A stretch of DNA of 64,000 nt from Desulfovibrio sp. MES5 (GTDB taxonomy: Bacteria; Desulfobacterota; Desulfovibrionia; Desulfovibrionales; Desulfovibrionaceae), in the NCBI RefSeq assembly GCF_002237645.1, contig NZ_MJUZ01000004.1:23646-87645 (forward strand). The letters run 5' to 3'. The position numbers and the translations under genes were made by a program. This document shows positions 21,925-31,500 of the stretch, one piece after another; the first letter of the stretch is position 1; each line of letters opens with the position of its first letter. The notes under the pieces are model-generated. The model did no database searches and was not told where the DNA came from. It saw only the letters and a list, made by a program, of their open reading frames with translations.

Positions 21925-24204
21925 ATGGGAGCCATGCGCCGGAATACTTCCAATTGTACAGCAGAGCCCCAGGGTTCCGCTCAAAACAGTCTGTTTGCCC
22001 GCAGGGTCGCGTTGACGGCCTTGCGGGCTCACGCTCTTTGCGGCCTTGACGCAGACGCCCAACTGCACGGACATGCCCTGTACGACCGCAACCCGCGAAA
22101 TGCCGACCCACGTAATCCCGGCCCGCACGGTTCTGGCCCGCACGCTTCTGGCCCGCACGCTTCTGGTTCGCATGATTCTGGCCAGCACGCTTCTGGTTCG
22201 CATGATTCTGCCCAGCATGACTCTGTTGTGGACGCTTCAGGCATAGCCGCCCCCATACCGAGCGTAAGGATTCCGGGAGCTTCCGTCACGCACGCATCTG
22301 TTATGCGCAACAGCGTGTCGCACACCATTTTTCCGGGCGCAGCAGTTACGGGCGCAACAGTCCCGGGCGCTGCTGCCCTGCACGCCGCCACTTTAGCCTT
22401 TTCAGTTCGGGCCTGTTCTTTTCTGCGTGCCTTTGCGCTGGGGAGCTTTCTCCTCTGCTCAGCCGCCCTGGGGGGCATGACGCCACACACGGCTCTGGCT
22501 GCGGCGGCCTCCATTCCCACCCCAACCAACACCGAGCCCAGGGTTCACGAGCCCACCGTCACCGTGCCCACAGTTCAGGCGCCTGTTGTTCCTGCTCCCA
22601 CAATTCAGGCTCCCGCCCTGCTACCTTCCAGCGGCGGGCAAAGGCCGGGCTGGGCAGGCAGCGGCCAGCCGGCAGAAAATGGTCAGCCCACCAGAGGGCG
22701 CGAAATAATGGGAATTCTCTTTGGCGGTCATCTGTCAGAAGCCGAAGCGGCCACACTGCAACAGCAGGGCAGCCAGACGGGGCAGCAGGGCAGCCAGACG
22801 GGACAAAATGGCAACGGCCACACAGCTGCGGCCCCCACGGCTCCTGGGCAAGCCCCAACCCTTTCGCCAGCGCCCGTGCCGCCGCCTGCGCCTGTGGCCC
22901 CAACGCCTGCCGCTCCCGCTCCCGCCAGTCCCAGAAACCCCGCTGCTGACGGCATGCAGCCGCAGTCGCCGGAAGCCCAGTTGCGCCAGCAGCAGTTGAA
23001 TCAGGAAAGGGAGCGTCAGCGACAGGAACGGGGACGCCAGGCCCCGCAGCGCGCGCCGCGCGCCAAGGCCGCCGACAATAATAAAGAGGCGGCCCCTGCG
23101 GCACATGCCCCCAAAGCGCACGAGGCGGCTTCCACGCCTCATGCCCCAGCCAATGGCGGACACGAAAAAACCAAGGATGAGGAAAAGCCGGAAAGTCCCG
23201 TGACCCCCGGCAGCCCCGAGGCCCAGGCCAATGAAGCCTATCAGAAGGGCGACTACGCCCAGGCCCGTGCCATCTGGCAGCACATGGCCGAGAGCGGCGA
23301 CGGCCAGGCCATGAACAACCTTGGAGTGCTTTTTGACCTCGGCCAGGGTACGGAGCCGGACGAAGGCCGCGCGCTCCACTGGTTTGCCCTCTCCGCTTCA
23401 GCGGGGAACCCGTCCGGCATGAGCAACTACGGGCGCATGCTGGAACAGGGGCGCGGCATTGACGCCAACCCCGAAGAAGCCGCCCGCTGGTTTGACCTCG
23501 CAGCGCGTCAGGGCCAACCCGAGGCCCAGTACAATCTCGGCCTCATGTATGAGGGCGGGCACGGCGTAGCGCAAGATTACACAGCAGCCGCAGCCTGGTA
23601 CAGCCGTGCGGCGGCGCAGCAGCAGACAGACGCCCTGGCCCGCCTTGGCCATCTTTACCGCACAGGTCAGGGGGTGGAAAAAAATCAGGCGCGCGCCACG
23701 CTTCTGCTCTACGCGGCCGCCATGCGGGGATCCATCCACGCCATGAAGGAACTGGAAGATATGGCCGGGCCTTCCGCTTCGCGCCCTGGAGCCGTGCTTT
23801 TCGGCCTGCGACTGGATACCGCCACCCGGCCCGCCATGCGCGACGCCCTCGCCAAGGCGGGCATGCGCGCATCCCGCCAGGACGACGCCTATATCTGCGA
23901 TACCTACACGCCCGGCGCGCTTGTGCCCGGCGCGCGGCAGGCGGCCTTCTGCTACGGGCCAGGCCGCCCCTCCCCCCTGGGCTTTGTGGAACTGGAGTAC
24001 GCCGTTCCGGACAAGGCCACGGCACAGGCCATCGTACGCATGGTCAGCGAACGCTTCGGCGCGCCCTCTGCCGGAGAAAACGACGACGACCACCTCTGGA
24101 ATCTCGGCTCCGTTGTTGTGGCCACGCGGTATGAACCCGCGCGCCAGCTCGTGAGCCTCATGTATATGATCCCCGCAGTCTATCATCTCACCCGCCAGGA
24201 CTAG
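21925..24204 (+). CDS. Sel1-repeat (TPR-like) exported protein; start uncertain
   Basis: C-terminal 'GDGQAMNNLGVLFDLGQGTEPDEGRALHWFALSA' repeats; internal hydrophobic signal 'SFLRAFALGSFLLCSAALGGMTPHTALAAA'; Pro/Ala/Gln-rich linker. Confidence 0.8.
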   Translation: MGAMRRNTSNCTAEPQGSAQNSLFARRVALTALRAHALCGLDADAQLHGHALYDRNPRNADPRNPGPHGSGPHASGPHASGSHDSGQHASGSHDSAQHDSVVDASGIAAPIPSVRIPGASVTHASVMRNSVSHTIFPGAAVTGATVPGAAALHAATLAFSVRACSFLRAFALGSFLLCSAALGGMTPHTALAAAASIPTPTNTEPRVHEPTVTVPTVQAPVVPAPTIQAPALLPSSGGQRPGWAGSGQPAENGQPTRGREIMGILFGGHLSEAEAATLQQQGSQTGQQGSQTGQNGNGHTAAAPTAPGQAPTLSPAPVPPPAPVAPTPAAPAPASPRNPAADGMQPQSPEAQLRQQQLNQERERQRQERGRQAPQRAPRAKAADNNKEAAPAAHAPKAHEAASTPHAPANGGHEKTKDEEKPESPVTPGSPEAQANEAYQKGDYAQARAIWQHMAESGDGQAMNNLGVLFDLGQGTEPDEGRALHWFALSASAGNPSGMSNYGRMLEQGRGIDANPEEAARWFDLAARQGQPEAQYNLGLMYEGGHGVAQDYTAAAAWYSRAAAQQQTDALARLGHLYRTGQGVEKNQARATLLLYAAAMRGSIHAMKELEDMAGPSASRPGAVLFGLRLDTATRPAMRDALAKAGMRASRQDDAYICDTYTPGALVPGARQAAFCYGPGRPSPLGFVELEYAVPDKATAQAIVRMVSERFGAPSAGENDDDHLWNLGSVVVATRYEPARQLVSLMYMIPAVYHLTRQD

Positions 24205-24242
24205 ACGCAGAGCACTTTCTTTTGGGGGTGCTCTGCGGTTGA

Positions 24243-24465
24243 AAAGCTTTGTGGGGGAGGGACCGTCTTTAGACCAGATTACCTTTGAAATGTTTCACAT
24301 TTCAAAGGTGTCATTCTGCCGAAAATGCGATTTTCGGCAGAATCCACGCCACGTTGTGGCGCGCTGCACTCTCGCGCAGCGTTAGATCATTTAACCTTAA
24401 AAAAGGTTAAATGATCTAAAAAAGGATCTCCTCCCCCACACCCTCTCCCCCTAAAACTTTTATTT
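24243..24465 (+). repeat. Composite repeat: R1 element (about 24270-24418) inside an R2 palindrome
   Basis: Left R2 half 'GCTTTGTGGGGGAGGGACC', R1 'AGACCAGATTACCTTTGAAATG...GGTTAAATGATCT', right R2 half 'CTCCTCCCCCACACCCTCTCCCCCTAAAACTTTT'. Confidence 0.85.
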
Positions 24466-24684
24466 ATTTCCGTCTGTTACTGGACTACCTGAGCAGGTGG
24501 CCGGTTATGCCCGCGCTTTGCAGCCCACACGAAATCAAAACTGTCCCAGATCAAAGCAGCCTTGCGGTGGCGGCTCAGCAGCACCCCGCCCTTGGGGTTC
24601 AGGAACAAGCCACCCGCATTCTTTGCTGCCCGCGCTTGACACCGTGCCCATCGTTATATATCAATTTATCTAGATATTGTGATG

Positions 24685-24885
24685 AGAAACGGAAAACGGT
24701 GAAAATCCGTTGCGGACGCGCCACTGTAATCGGCACAAACCCGCGCCGTACCACTGTCCACCAACGGAAGCAGCAACATTGTTGAGAATGCGTATTCCCA
24801 ACAGAGCTCTGCTTCAAGGGACGGGAAGGTACGGCCACGCGCAACCACAAACGCGCAGGGGCCGGAAGCCAGGAGACGCCTCATC
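24685..24885 (+). promoter_or_regulatory. Cobalamin (B12) riboswitch upstream of metE
   Basis: 'GGTGAAAATCCGTTGCGGACGCGCCACTGTAATCGG ... GGGACGGGAAGG ... GCCGGAAGCCAGGAGACGCC' matches conserved cobalamin riboswitch blocks. Confidence 0.92.
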
Positions 24886-25116
24886 ACCTGCCGCCATCCG
24901 GCGGCAAGGCAGTACTGTCTCGCGTTCAGGCAAGTGCCCGGTCAGGCGTTGCTGCGCCCGGCCAGAGCCGTGCGGCATAACCAGTGCCGCGCGTCGGTAC
25001 GGATTGCATCCGTATTGTGAAGTGGCGACGGGACCGGCGGGTCGCGCGTCATTTCAGGTATACAAGCTCTAGCGTGAAAAAGACTGCCCTTTCAACACCA
25101 TATGAAAGGAGCAACC

Positions 25117-27393
25117 ATGCGTACCCACATTCTCGGCTTTCCCTCCATGGGCAGGCAGCGTGAGCTGAAACAGGCTCTCGAATCTTTCTGGCGTGGCGAC
25201 ACTTCCGCCCAGGATCTCACCAGCACTGCGCACCAGCTTCAGGAAACCCATTGGGCTATCCAGCGCGAGGCCGGACTAAGCTACGTGACCACAGGCGATT
25301 TTTCACTCTATGACCGCATGCTGGACACGAGCCTCATGCTCGGGGCCGTGCCCGCCCGCTTTGCCCACTGCGGCAAGGACGCCCTGACGCGCTATTTCGC
25401 TCTGGCGCGCGGCGACGCCTCACGCAACATTCCGGCCATGGAGATGACCAAGTGGTTTGACACCAACTACCACTATCTTGTGCCGGAAATCGAAGCCGAC
25501 GCCGTCTGGACGCCCGGCGAACACTCCGTGCTGGAAACCACGCGGCGCGCTGCCGCCAAGGGCTTCACGCCCAAAGCCGCCATCATCGGCCCCTTCACCT
25601 GGCTGGCTCTGGCCAAGGGCCAGAACGGCGCAGACCCGTGGGCGCGGCTGGACGAAGTGCTGGCAACCTATACGGCGCTGCTGGAACAGCTGGCTCCGCT
25701 CTGCCCATGCATTCAAATTGAAGAACCCGTGCTCTGCACTGAACTTCTGCCCGCCTCTGCCGCCGCGCGCTTTGCCGAAGCGTATATGGCGCTCAATGCG
25801 GCGGCGGCCCGTGCCGGATCAGCCAGGCTTTTGCTGGCCACCTACTTCGGGCCGCTGGGCCAGCACCTTGCCCTGGCCATAAACAGCGGCTGCGCGGCCC
25901 TGCATATCGACCTTGTGCGCGGCCCCGGCCAGCTGGACGCCGTGCTCGCCGCCCTGCCCGATCATACGGCCCTTTCGCTCGGGCTGGTCAACGGACGCAA
26001 TATCTGGAAGACAGACTACGCGCAGGCCGCCAGCCTCATGAACCGCGCCGTGAACGCCCTTGGCGCTGACCGTGTTCTTCTGGCTTCATCCTGCTCGCTT
26101 CTGCACAGCCCCGTTGACCTTGCGGAAGAGACAGACCTGCCTGCCCACATCAAGAACCGCATGGCCTTTGCCGTGCAGAAATGCGCGGAACTGGCCGACC
26201 TCAAGGCCATCGCGCAAGACCAGGGCGCGGACATTCTTGCAGCCAACGCCGCCGTGCTGGCCGAGGCTCAGGCTCATGCCGACACGGTGCTGGCACGGGT
26301 GCGTGAACGCGCCGCCGCCGTGACCCCGGACATGTTGGCCCGCAAATCGCAGTTCGCCGCACGCAAACAGGCCCAGGCATGGCTGCGTCTGCCGCTTCTG
26401 CCCACCACGACCATCGGTTCCTTCCCGCAGACAGACCATATCCGCAAAACGCGGCTGGCCTTCAAGCGTGGACAGATGGCCCAGGCAGACTACGAAACCG
26501 CCATCAAGGCCGAGATTGCCGCCTGCATCAAAAAGCAGGAGGAACTCGGGCTGGACGTTCTCGTGCACGGCGAGGCCGAACGTAACGATATGGTGGAGTA
26601 TTTTGGGCAGCAGCTTGGCGGATTCTGCTTTACGCGCAATGGATGGGTGCAGAGCTACGGCAGCCGTTGCGTCAAGCCGCCCGTCATCTATGGTGACGTG
26701 TACCGCAAAGCGCCCATGACCGTAGCATGGGCGCGCTATGCCCAGTCCCTGACGCAAAAGCCGGTCAAGGGCATGCTCACCGGGCCTGTGACCATCCTCT
26801 GCTGGAGCTTTGTGCGCGACGACCTGCCCCGCAACGAGGTATGCCGCCAGATCGCTCTGGCCATCCGTGATGAGGTGACCGATCTTGAGGCGGCAGGCAT
26901 ACACATCATCCAGATCGACGAGGCCGCCCTGCGCGAAGGCATGCCCCTTACCGCCGCCGAGGCTGCCGTGTATCTGCAATGGGCCGTGGACGCCTTTCTT
27001 CTGGCGTCCACTGGCATTGAAGACCGCACGCAGCTGCACACGCACATGTGCTACAGCGAATTCAACGCCATTCTGCCCGCCATCGCGCGTATGGACGCCG
27101 ACGTCATCAGCATCGAATCCAGCCGCAGCGGCATGGAACTGCTGGACGCCTTCACCCGCTTTCACTATGTGGGCGAGGTCGGCCCCGGCGTGTATGATAT
27201 CCACAGCCCGCGCATTCCCACGGCGGACGAGATGGTGCGCTTGCTGCGCCTGGCGCTGCAACACATCGACAAAAACCAGCTGTGGGTCAACCCCGACTGC
27301 GGCCTCAAGACGCGGCGATGGGAAGAGGCGTATCCGGCTCTGGAAAATATGGTAGCAGCCGCCCTGCGGGTGCGGGTGGAACTGTCTGCCTGA
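25117..27393 (+). CDS. metE: Cobalamin-independent methionine synthase
   Basis: AGGAG RBS before ATG 25117; 'LPTTTIGSFPQTDHIRKTR', 'HGEAERNDMVEYFGQQLGGF', 'QIDEAALREGMPL', 'THMCYSEFN'. Confidence 0.97.
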   Translation: MRTHILGFPSMGRQRELKQALESFWRGDTSAQDLTSTAHQLQETHWAIQREAGLSYVTTGDFSLYDRMLDTSLMLGAVPARFAHCGKDALTRYFALARGDASRNIPAMEMTKWFDTNYHYLVPEIEADAVWTPGEHSVLETTRRAAAKGFTPKAAIIGPFTWLALAKGQNGADPWARLDEVLATYTALLEQLAPLCPCIQIEEPVLCTELLPASAAARFAEAYMALNAAAARAGSARLLLATYFGPLGQHLALAINSGCAALHIDLVRGPGQLDAVLAALPDHTALSLGLVNGRNIWKTDYAQAASLMNRAVNALGADRVLLASSCSLLHSPVDLAEETDLPAHIKNRMAFAVQKCAELADLKAIAQDQGADILAANAAVLAEAQAHADTVLARVRERAAAVTPDMLARKSQFAARKQAQAWLRLPLLPTTTIGSFPQTDHIRKTRLAFKRGQMAQADYETAIKAEIAACIKKQEELGLDVLVHGEAERNDMVEYFGQQLGGFCFTRNGWVQSYGSRCVKPPVIYGDVYRKAPMTVAWARYAQSLTQKPVKGMLTGPVTILCWSFVRDDLPRNEVCRQIALAIRDEVTDLEAAGIHIIQIDEAALREGMPLTAAEAAVYLQWAVDAFLLASTGIEDRTQLHTHMCYSEFNAILPAIARMDADVISIESSRSGMELLDAFTRFHYVGEVGPGVYDIHSPRIPTADEMVRLLRLALQHIDKNQLWVNPDCGLKTRRWEEAYPALENMVAAALRVRVELSA

Positions 27394-27457
27394 CAAAACG
27401 GCGCAGCCGCCGGAGCAACTTACGTAATTGCTACGGCGGCTGCGTGAGCCGGATTCG

Positions 27458-27961
27458 CTATATCTTGGCCATAAGAACCAGCAGTTTGGCTATAAGCGGC
27501 GAGAGCAGCACAATGGCATAGATGCGCACCAGGTGGTACACCATAATCATAGGCGCTTCGCGTCCCGCATCTCCGGCCAGGGCCATGATGGCGTTGAAAC
27601 CGCCGGGGCTGGTGGCAAGGTAGGCGCCTTCGGCGCTCATGCCGCCAAAGCGCATGCTTATCCAGGAGCAGCCGAGACCGGCGGCAAGAATGATAAAGGT
27701 CGAAAGCAGCATGATGGGCCACGTTTCACGCACAACGCTCAGCATGCCGGGGCTGTACATATTGCCAACGATCACGCCCACGCAGCCGTACACCACATAT
27801 CTGATCCAGTGCGGCATGTACGGCGTGGCGACGGAACCGAAACTTTTAAAAATAACCACTGCCACCATGGCCCCGGTCATGGGGCCGCCCGGCAGGTCAA
27901 AGTAATCAAAAACCAGGCCTCCGGCGAGGCCCACGGCAAAAAGTGTGATCAGGGTCGTCAT
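27458..27961 (-). CDS. AbrB-family membrane protein, single-repeat form
   Basis: 'LPGGPMTGAMVAVVIFK...YLATSPGGFNAIMALAGDAGREAPMIMVYHLVRI'; about 167 aa. Confidence 0.7.
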   Translation of the reverse strand: MTTLITLFAVGLAGGLVFDYFDLPGGPMTGAMVAVVIFKSFGSVATPYMPHWIRYVVYGCVGVIVGNMYSPGMLSVVRETWPIMLLSTFIILAAGLGCSWISMRFGGMSAEGAYLATSPGGFNAIMALAGDAGREAPMIMVYHLVRIYAIVLLSPLIAKLLVLMAKI

Positions 27962-28112
27962 AAATCCTTCCTTCACGCGGCTTTGTAGTCTTTGCACAGG
28001 GAGCGCCTCTACGCTGAAGCAAACACCCTTTGAGGTGGTGTGCTGCCTGAAAAATACTGTCTCCGCCCCTCCTCAGATCAGAAAACTCTTCGTACTCTGA
28101 CAAAATACACCA

Positions 28113-28334
28113 AGAGTTTTAGGGGGTGGGGGCGTGGGGAGGAGGCCCTTTTTTAGAGCATTTACCCTTATAAAAAAGGGTAAATGCTCTCACGCTGCAC
28201 AAGAGTGCGGCGCGCCACAACGTGGCGTGGATTCTGCCGAAAATCGCATTTTCGGCAGAATGACACCTTTGAAAGGTAAAACATTTCAAAGGTAATCAGG
28301 TCTAAAGAGGGTCCCTCTCCCACAAAGCATTTCA
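28113..28334 (-). repeat. Composite repeat: R1 inside R2, inverted relative to 24243-24465
   Basis: 'GAGTTTTAGGGGGTGGGGGCGTGGGGAGGAGGCC...AGAGCATTTACCC...CAAAGGTAATCAGGTCT...GGGTCCCTCTCCCACAAAGCATTTC'. Confidence 0.85.
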
Positions 28335-28528
28335 ACGTGGCATTGCTTCAACGACGCAAAATCCTTGCGCTGACCGCGTCATGATATGACGGGGCACAGC
28401 CCGCCGTCCGCACTGCATACGCCCATTGCCGCCGCTCCTCAATGCCCAAAGTGACGAGGGGGCGCATTCTTCTCATGGAAGAATGCGCCCCCTCAGGATA
28501 CTTGCGCAGGGGTAATTGCGCAGCGGTG

Positions 28529-31500
28529 CTACTTCTGGAGTATGCCTATGAGCTTGTCCATAGTGGCGGCGGCGTCGCCAAGCATCATGATGACGCCGGG
28601 CTTGCCGTACAGGGTGTTGTCCACCCCGGCATAGCCGGGCTTGTCGTCATAGTTGCAGATGATGACGTTCTTGGCCTCGCCAGCCTTGAGGATGGGCATG
28701 CCATAAATGGGCGTGCCTTCGGCCGTGTTGGCCGCAGGGTTCACCACGTCGTTGGCCCCGATGACGATGGCCAGATCGGCTTCGGCAAACATCGGATTAA
28801 CGACATCCATTTCAAGCAGGTGTTCGTAATCCACATTGGCTTCGGCAAGCAGCACGTTCATGTGGCCGGGCATGCGTCCCGCAACCGGGTGGATGCCATA
28901 GCTCACCTTGACGCCCTTGGATTCCAGCAGGTCGGCAAGCTGCTTGACCTTATGCTGGGCCTGGGCAAGGGCCATGCCGTAGCCGGGCACGATAACAACG
29001 CTCTTGGCATCCCTGAGAACCTGATCCACCTGATCTCCGCCAGCCGGAGCCGCCGCAGGCGCCGGGCTTTCGCCCTGCGCGTAGGCCAGCAGCTTGTCAA
29101 AGCTCTTGGAGGCGTCGCCCGTCATGAGGATCACGCCCTCGCGGGTATACAGGGGGTTGGGCACCCCGGCGTAGCCCGGCTTGTCGTCGTAGTTGCAGAT
29201 GATGATGTTCTTGGCTTCTTCTGCCTTGAGGATGGGCATGCCGTAGATGGGCGTGCCCTCCGCGCTGTTGGCCGCAGGGTTCACCACGTCGTTGGCGCCC
29301 ACGATGACCACAAGGTCGGCATCGGCGAACATCGGGTTTACCGTGTCCATTTCAAGCAAATGTTCGTAATCCACATTGGCTTCGGCGAGCAGCACGTTCA
29401 TGTGGCCGGGCATGCGCCCCGCCACGGGATGGATGCCGTAGCTCACCTTGGCTCCCTTGCTTTCCAGAAGGTCGGCAAGCTGCTTGACCTTGTACTGGGC
29501 CTGGGCAAGAGCCATGCCGTAACCGGGCACGATAACCACATTTTTGGCGTTCTGCACCAGCTTGGCGACCGCGGCTTCCTTGCTGTCGCCGCCGGATGGG
29601 GCGGCGGCTGCAGGGCTTTCGCCCTGAGCGAAGCTCACCAGGCGGTCCACGGTCTTGGCCGCGTCGCCCGTCATGAGGATTACGCCCTCGCGGGTATACA
29701 GGGGGTTGGGCACGCCAGCGTAGCCCGGCTTGTCGTCATAGTTGCAGATGATGATGCCCTTGGCTTCTTCGGCCTTGAGGATAGGCATGCCGTAGATGGG
29801 CGTTCCCTCGGCGGTGTTGGCCGCAGGATTCACCACGTCGTTGGCCCCGATGACCACCACAAGGTCGGATTCCGCAAACATCGGGTTCACGGTATCCATT
29901 TCGAGCAGGTTTTCGTAGTCCACATTGGCTTCGGCGAGCAGCACGTTCATATGGCCGGGCATGCGCCCCGCCACGGGATGGATGCCGTAGCTCACCTTGA
30001 CGCCCTTGGCTTCCAGCGTGTCCGCAAGCTGCTTGACCTTGTGTTGGGCCTGGGCAAGGGCCATACCGTAGCCTGGCACGATAACAACGCTCTTGGCGTT
30101 CTGCACCAGCTTTGCGGCCGCAGCTTCCTTGCTGTCTCCGCCGGACGAGGCGGCGTTTTCTTCGGCCGGGGCATTGCCCTGGGCGTAGTGCAGCAGGGTA
30201 TCAAAGGTCTTGGCCGCGTCGCCCAGCATGAGATGCACGCCAGCGCGCTCATACAGGGGGTTGGGCACGCCGGCGTAACCCGGCTTGCTGTCATAGTTGC
30301 AAATGATGATGTTCTTGGCCTTTTCGGCATCAAGGATCGGCATGCCGTAAATGGGCGTGCCTTCCGCGCTGTTGGCCGCAGGGTTCACCACGTCGTTGGC
30401 GCCCACGATGACCACAAGGTCGGCATCGGCGAACATCGGGTTTACCGTGTCCATTTCAAGCAGGTGTTCGTAATCCACATTGGCTTCGGCGAGCAGCACG
30501 TTCATGTGGCCGGGCATGCGCCCCGCCACGGGATGGATGCCGTAGCTCACCTTGGCTCCCTTGCTTTCCAGAAGGTCGGCAAGCTGCTTGACCTTGTACT
30601 GGGCCTGGGCAAGAGCCATGCCGTAACCGGGCACGATAACCACATTTTTGGCGTTCTGGACCAGTTTGGCCACTTCGGCCTCAGTGGATTTGACAGGAAC
30701 CGGGGCAGCGGCGGCGGCTTTGGGCGCGGCCCCACGGGCGGGCGTGACCACAGAGGATTCGCCAAGCAGGATGGACAGCAGCTTTCTGTTCATGGCCTTG
30801 CACATGATGCGCGTCAGCAAAAAGCCCGAAGAACCGATGATGCCGCCAATGGCCACCAGCAGGGGATCGCTCACCGCAAAACCCGCAATGGCAGCGCAGA
30901 CGCCGCCCATAGAGTTCAGCAGCGAAATGGTGATGGGCATGTCGGCTCCGCCCACGCGGATGGTGAACCCGATGCCAAAGGCCGTGCCCGACAAAAGCAT
31001 CATGAAGATGAAAAAGCCGAACAAAAAGTGCGGAAACACCGTGCCCATAAGCACGGAAAATCCCATAACGCCCAGAATGGACAGGATGATCCGGGTATGG
31101 TCGGGCAGGATAATGGGTTTTTGCGGCAGGATCTGATGCAGTTTGCCTGCTGCCACAAAGGAGCCGGTAATGGTGGTCATGCCCATGGCCATGGCCAGGC
31201 AGGCGCTGCCGCGCTCAAAGGCCGTGGGCGCACCCGTGTCCGTCAGGACAAGAAAGCTCACAATGGCCGCTGCGCCGCCGCCGATGCCGTGCAGAAAGGC
31301 GACCATCTGCGGCATCTGGATCATCTTGACCTTGTTGGACAGGGTAAGCCCCAGCGTCATACCCACGGCAATGGCCAGCCAAAGCGTGGGAGACGTCATG
31401 GAGCCGTCCTTGAACATGGTCACAAGAATGGCGAGGCCCATGGCCGAGGCGCAAAAAAGATTGCCCTTGACCGCAGTGGGAACCTTGTTCATGAGGCGCA

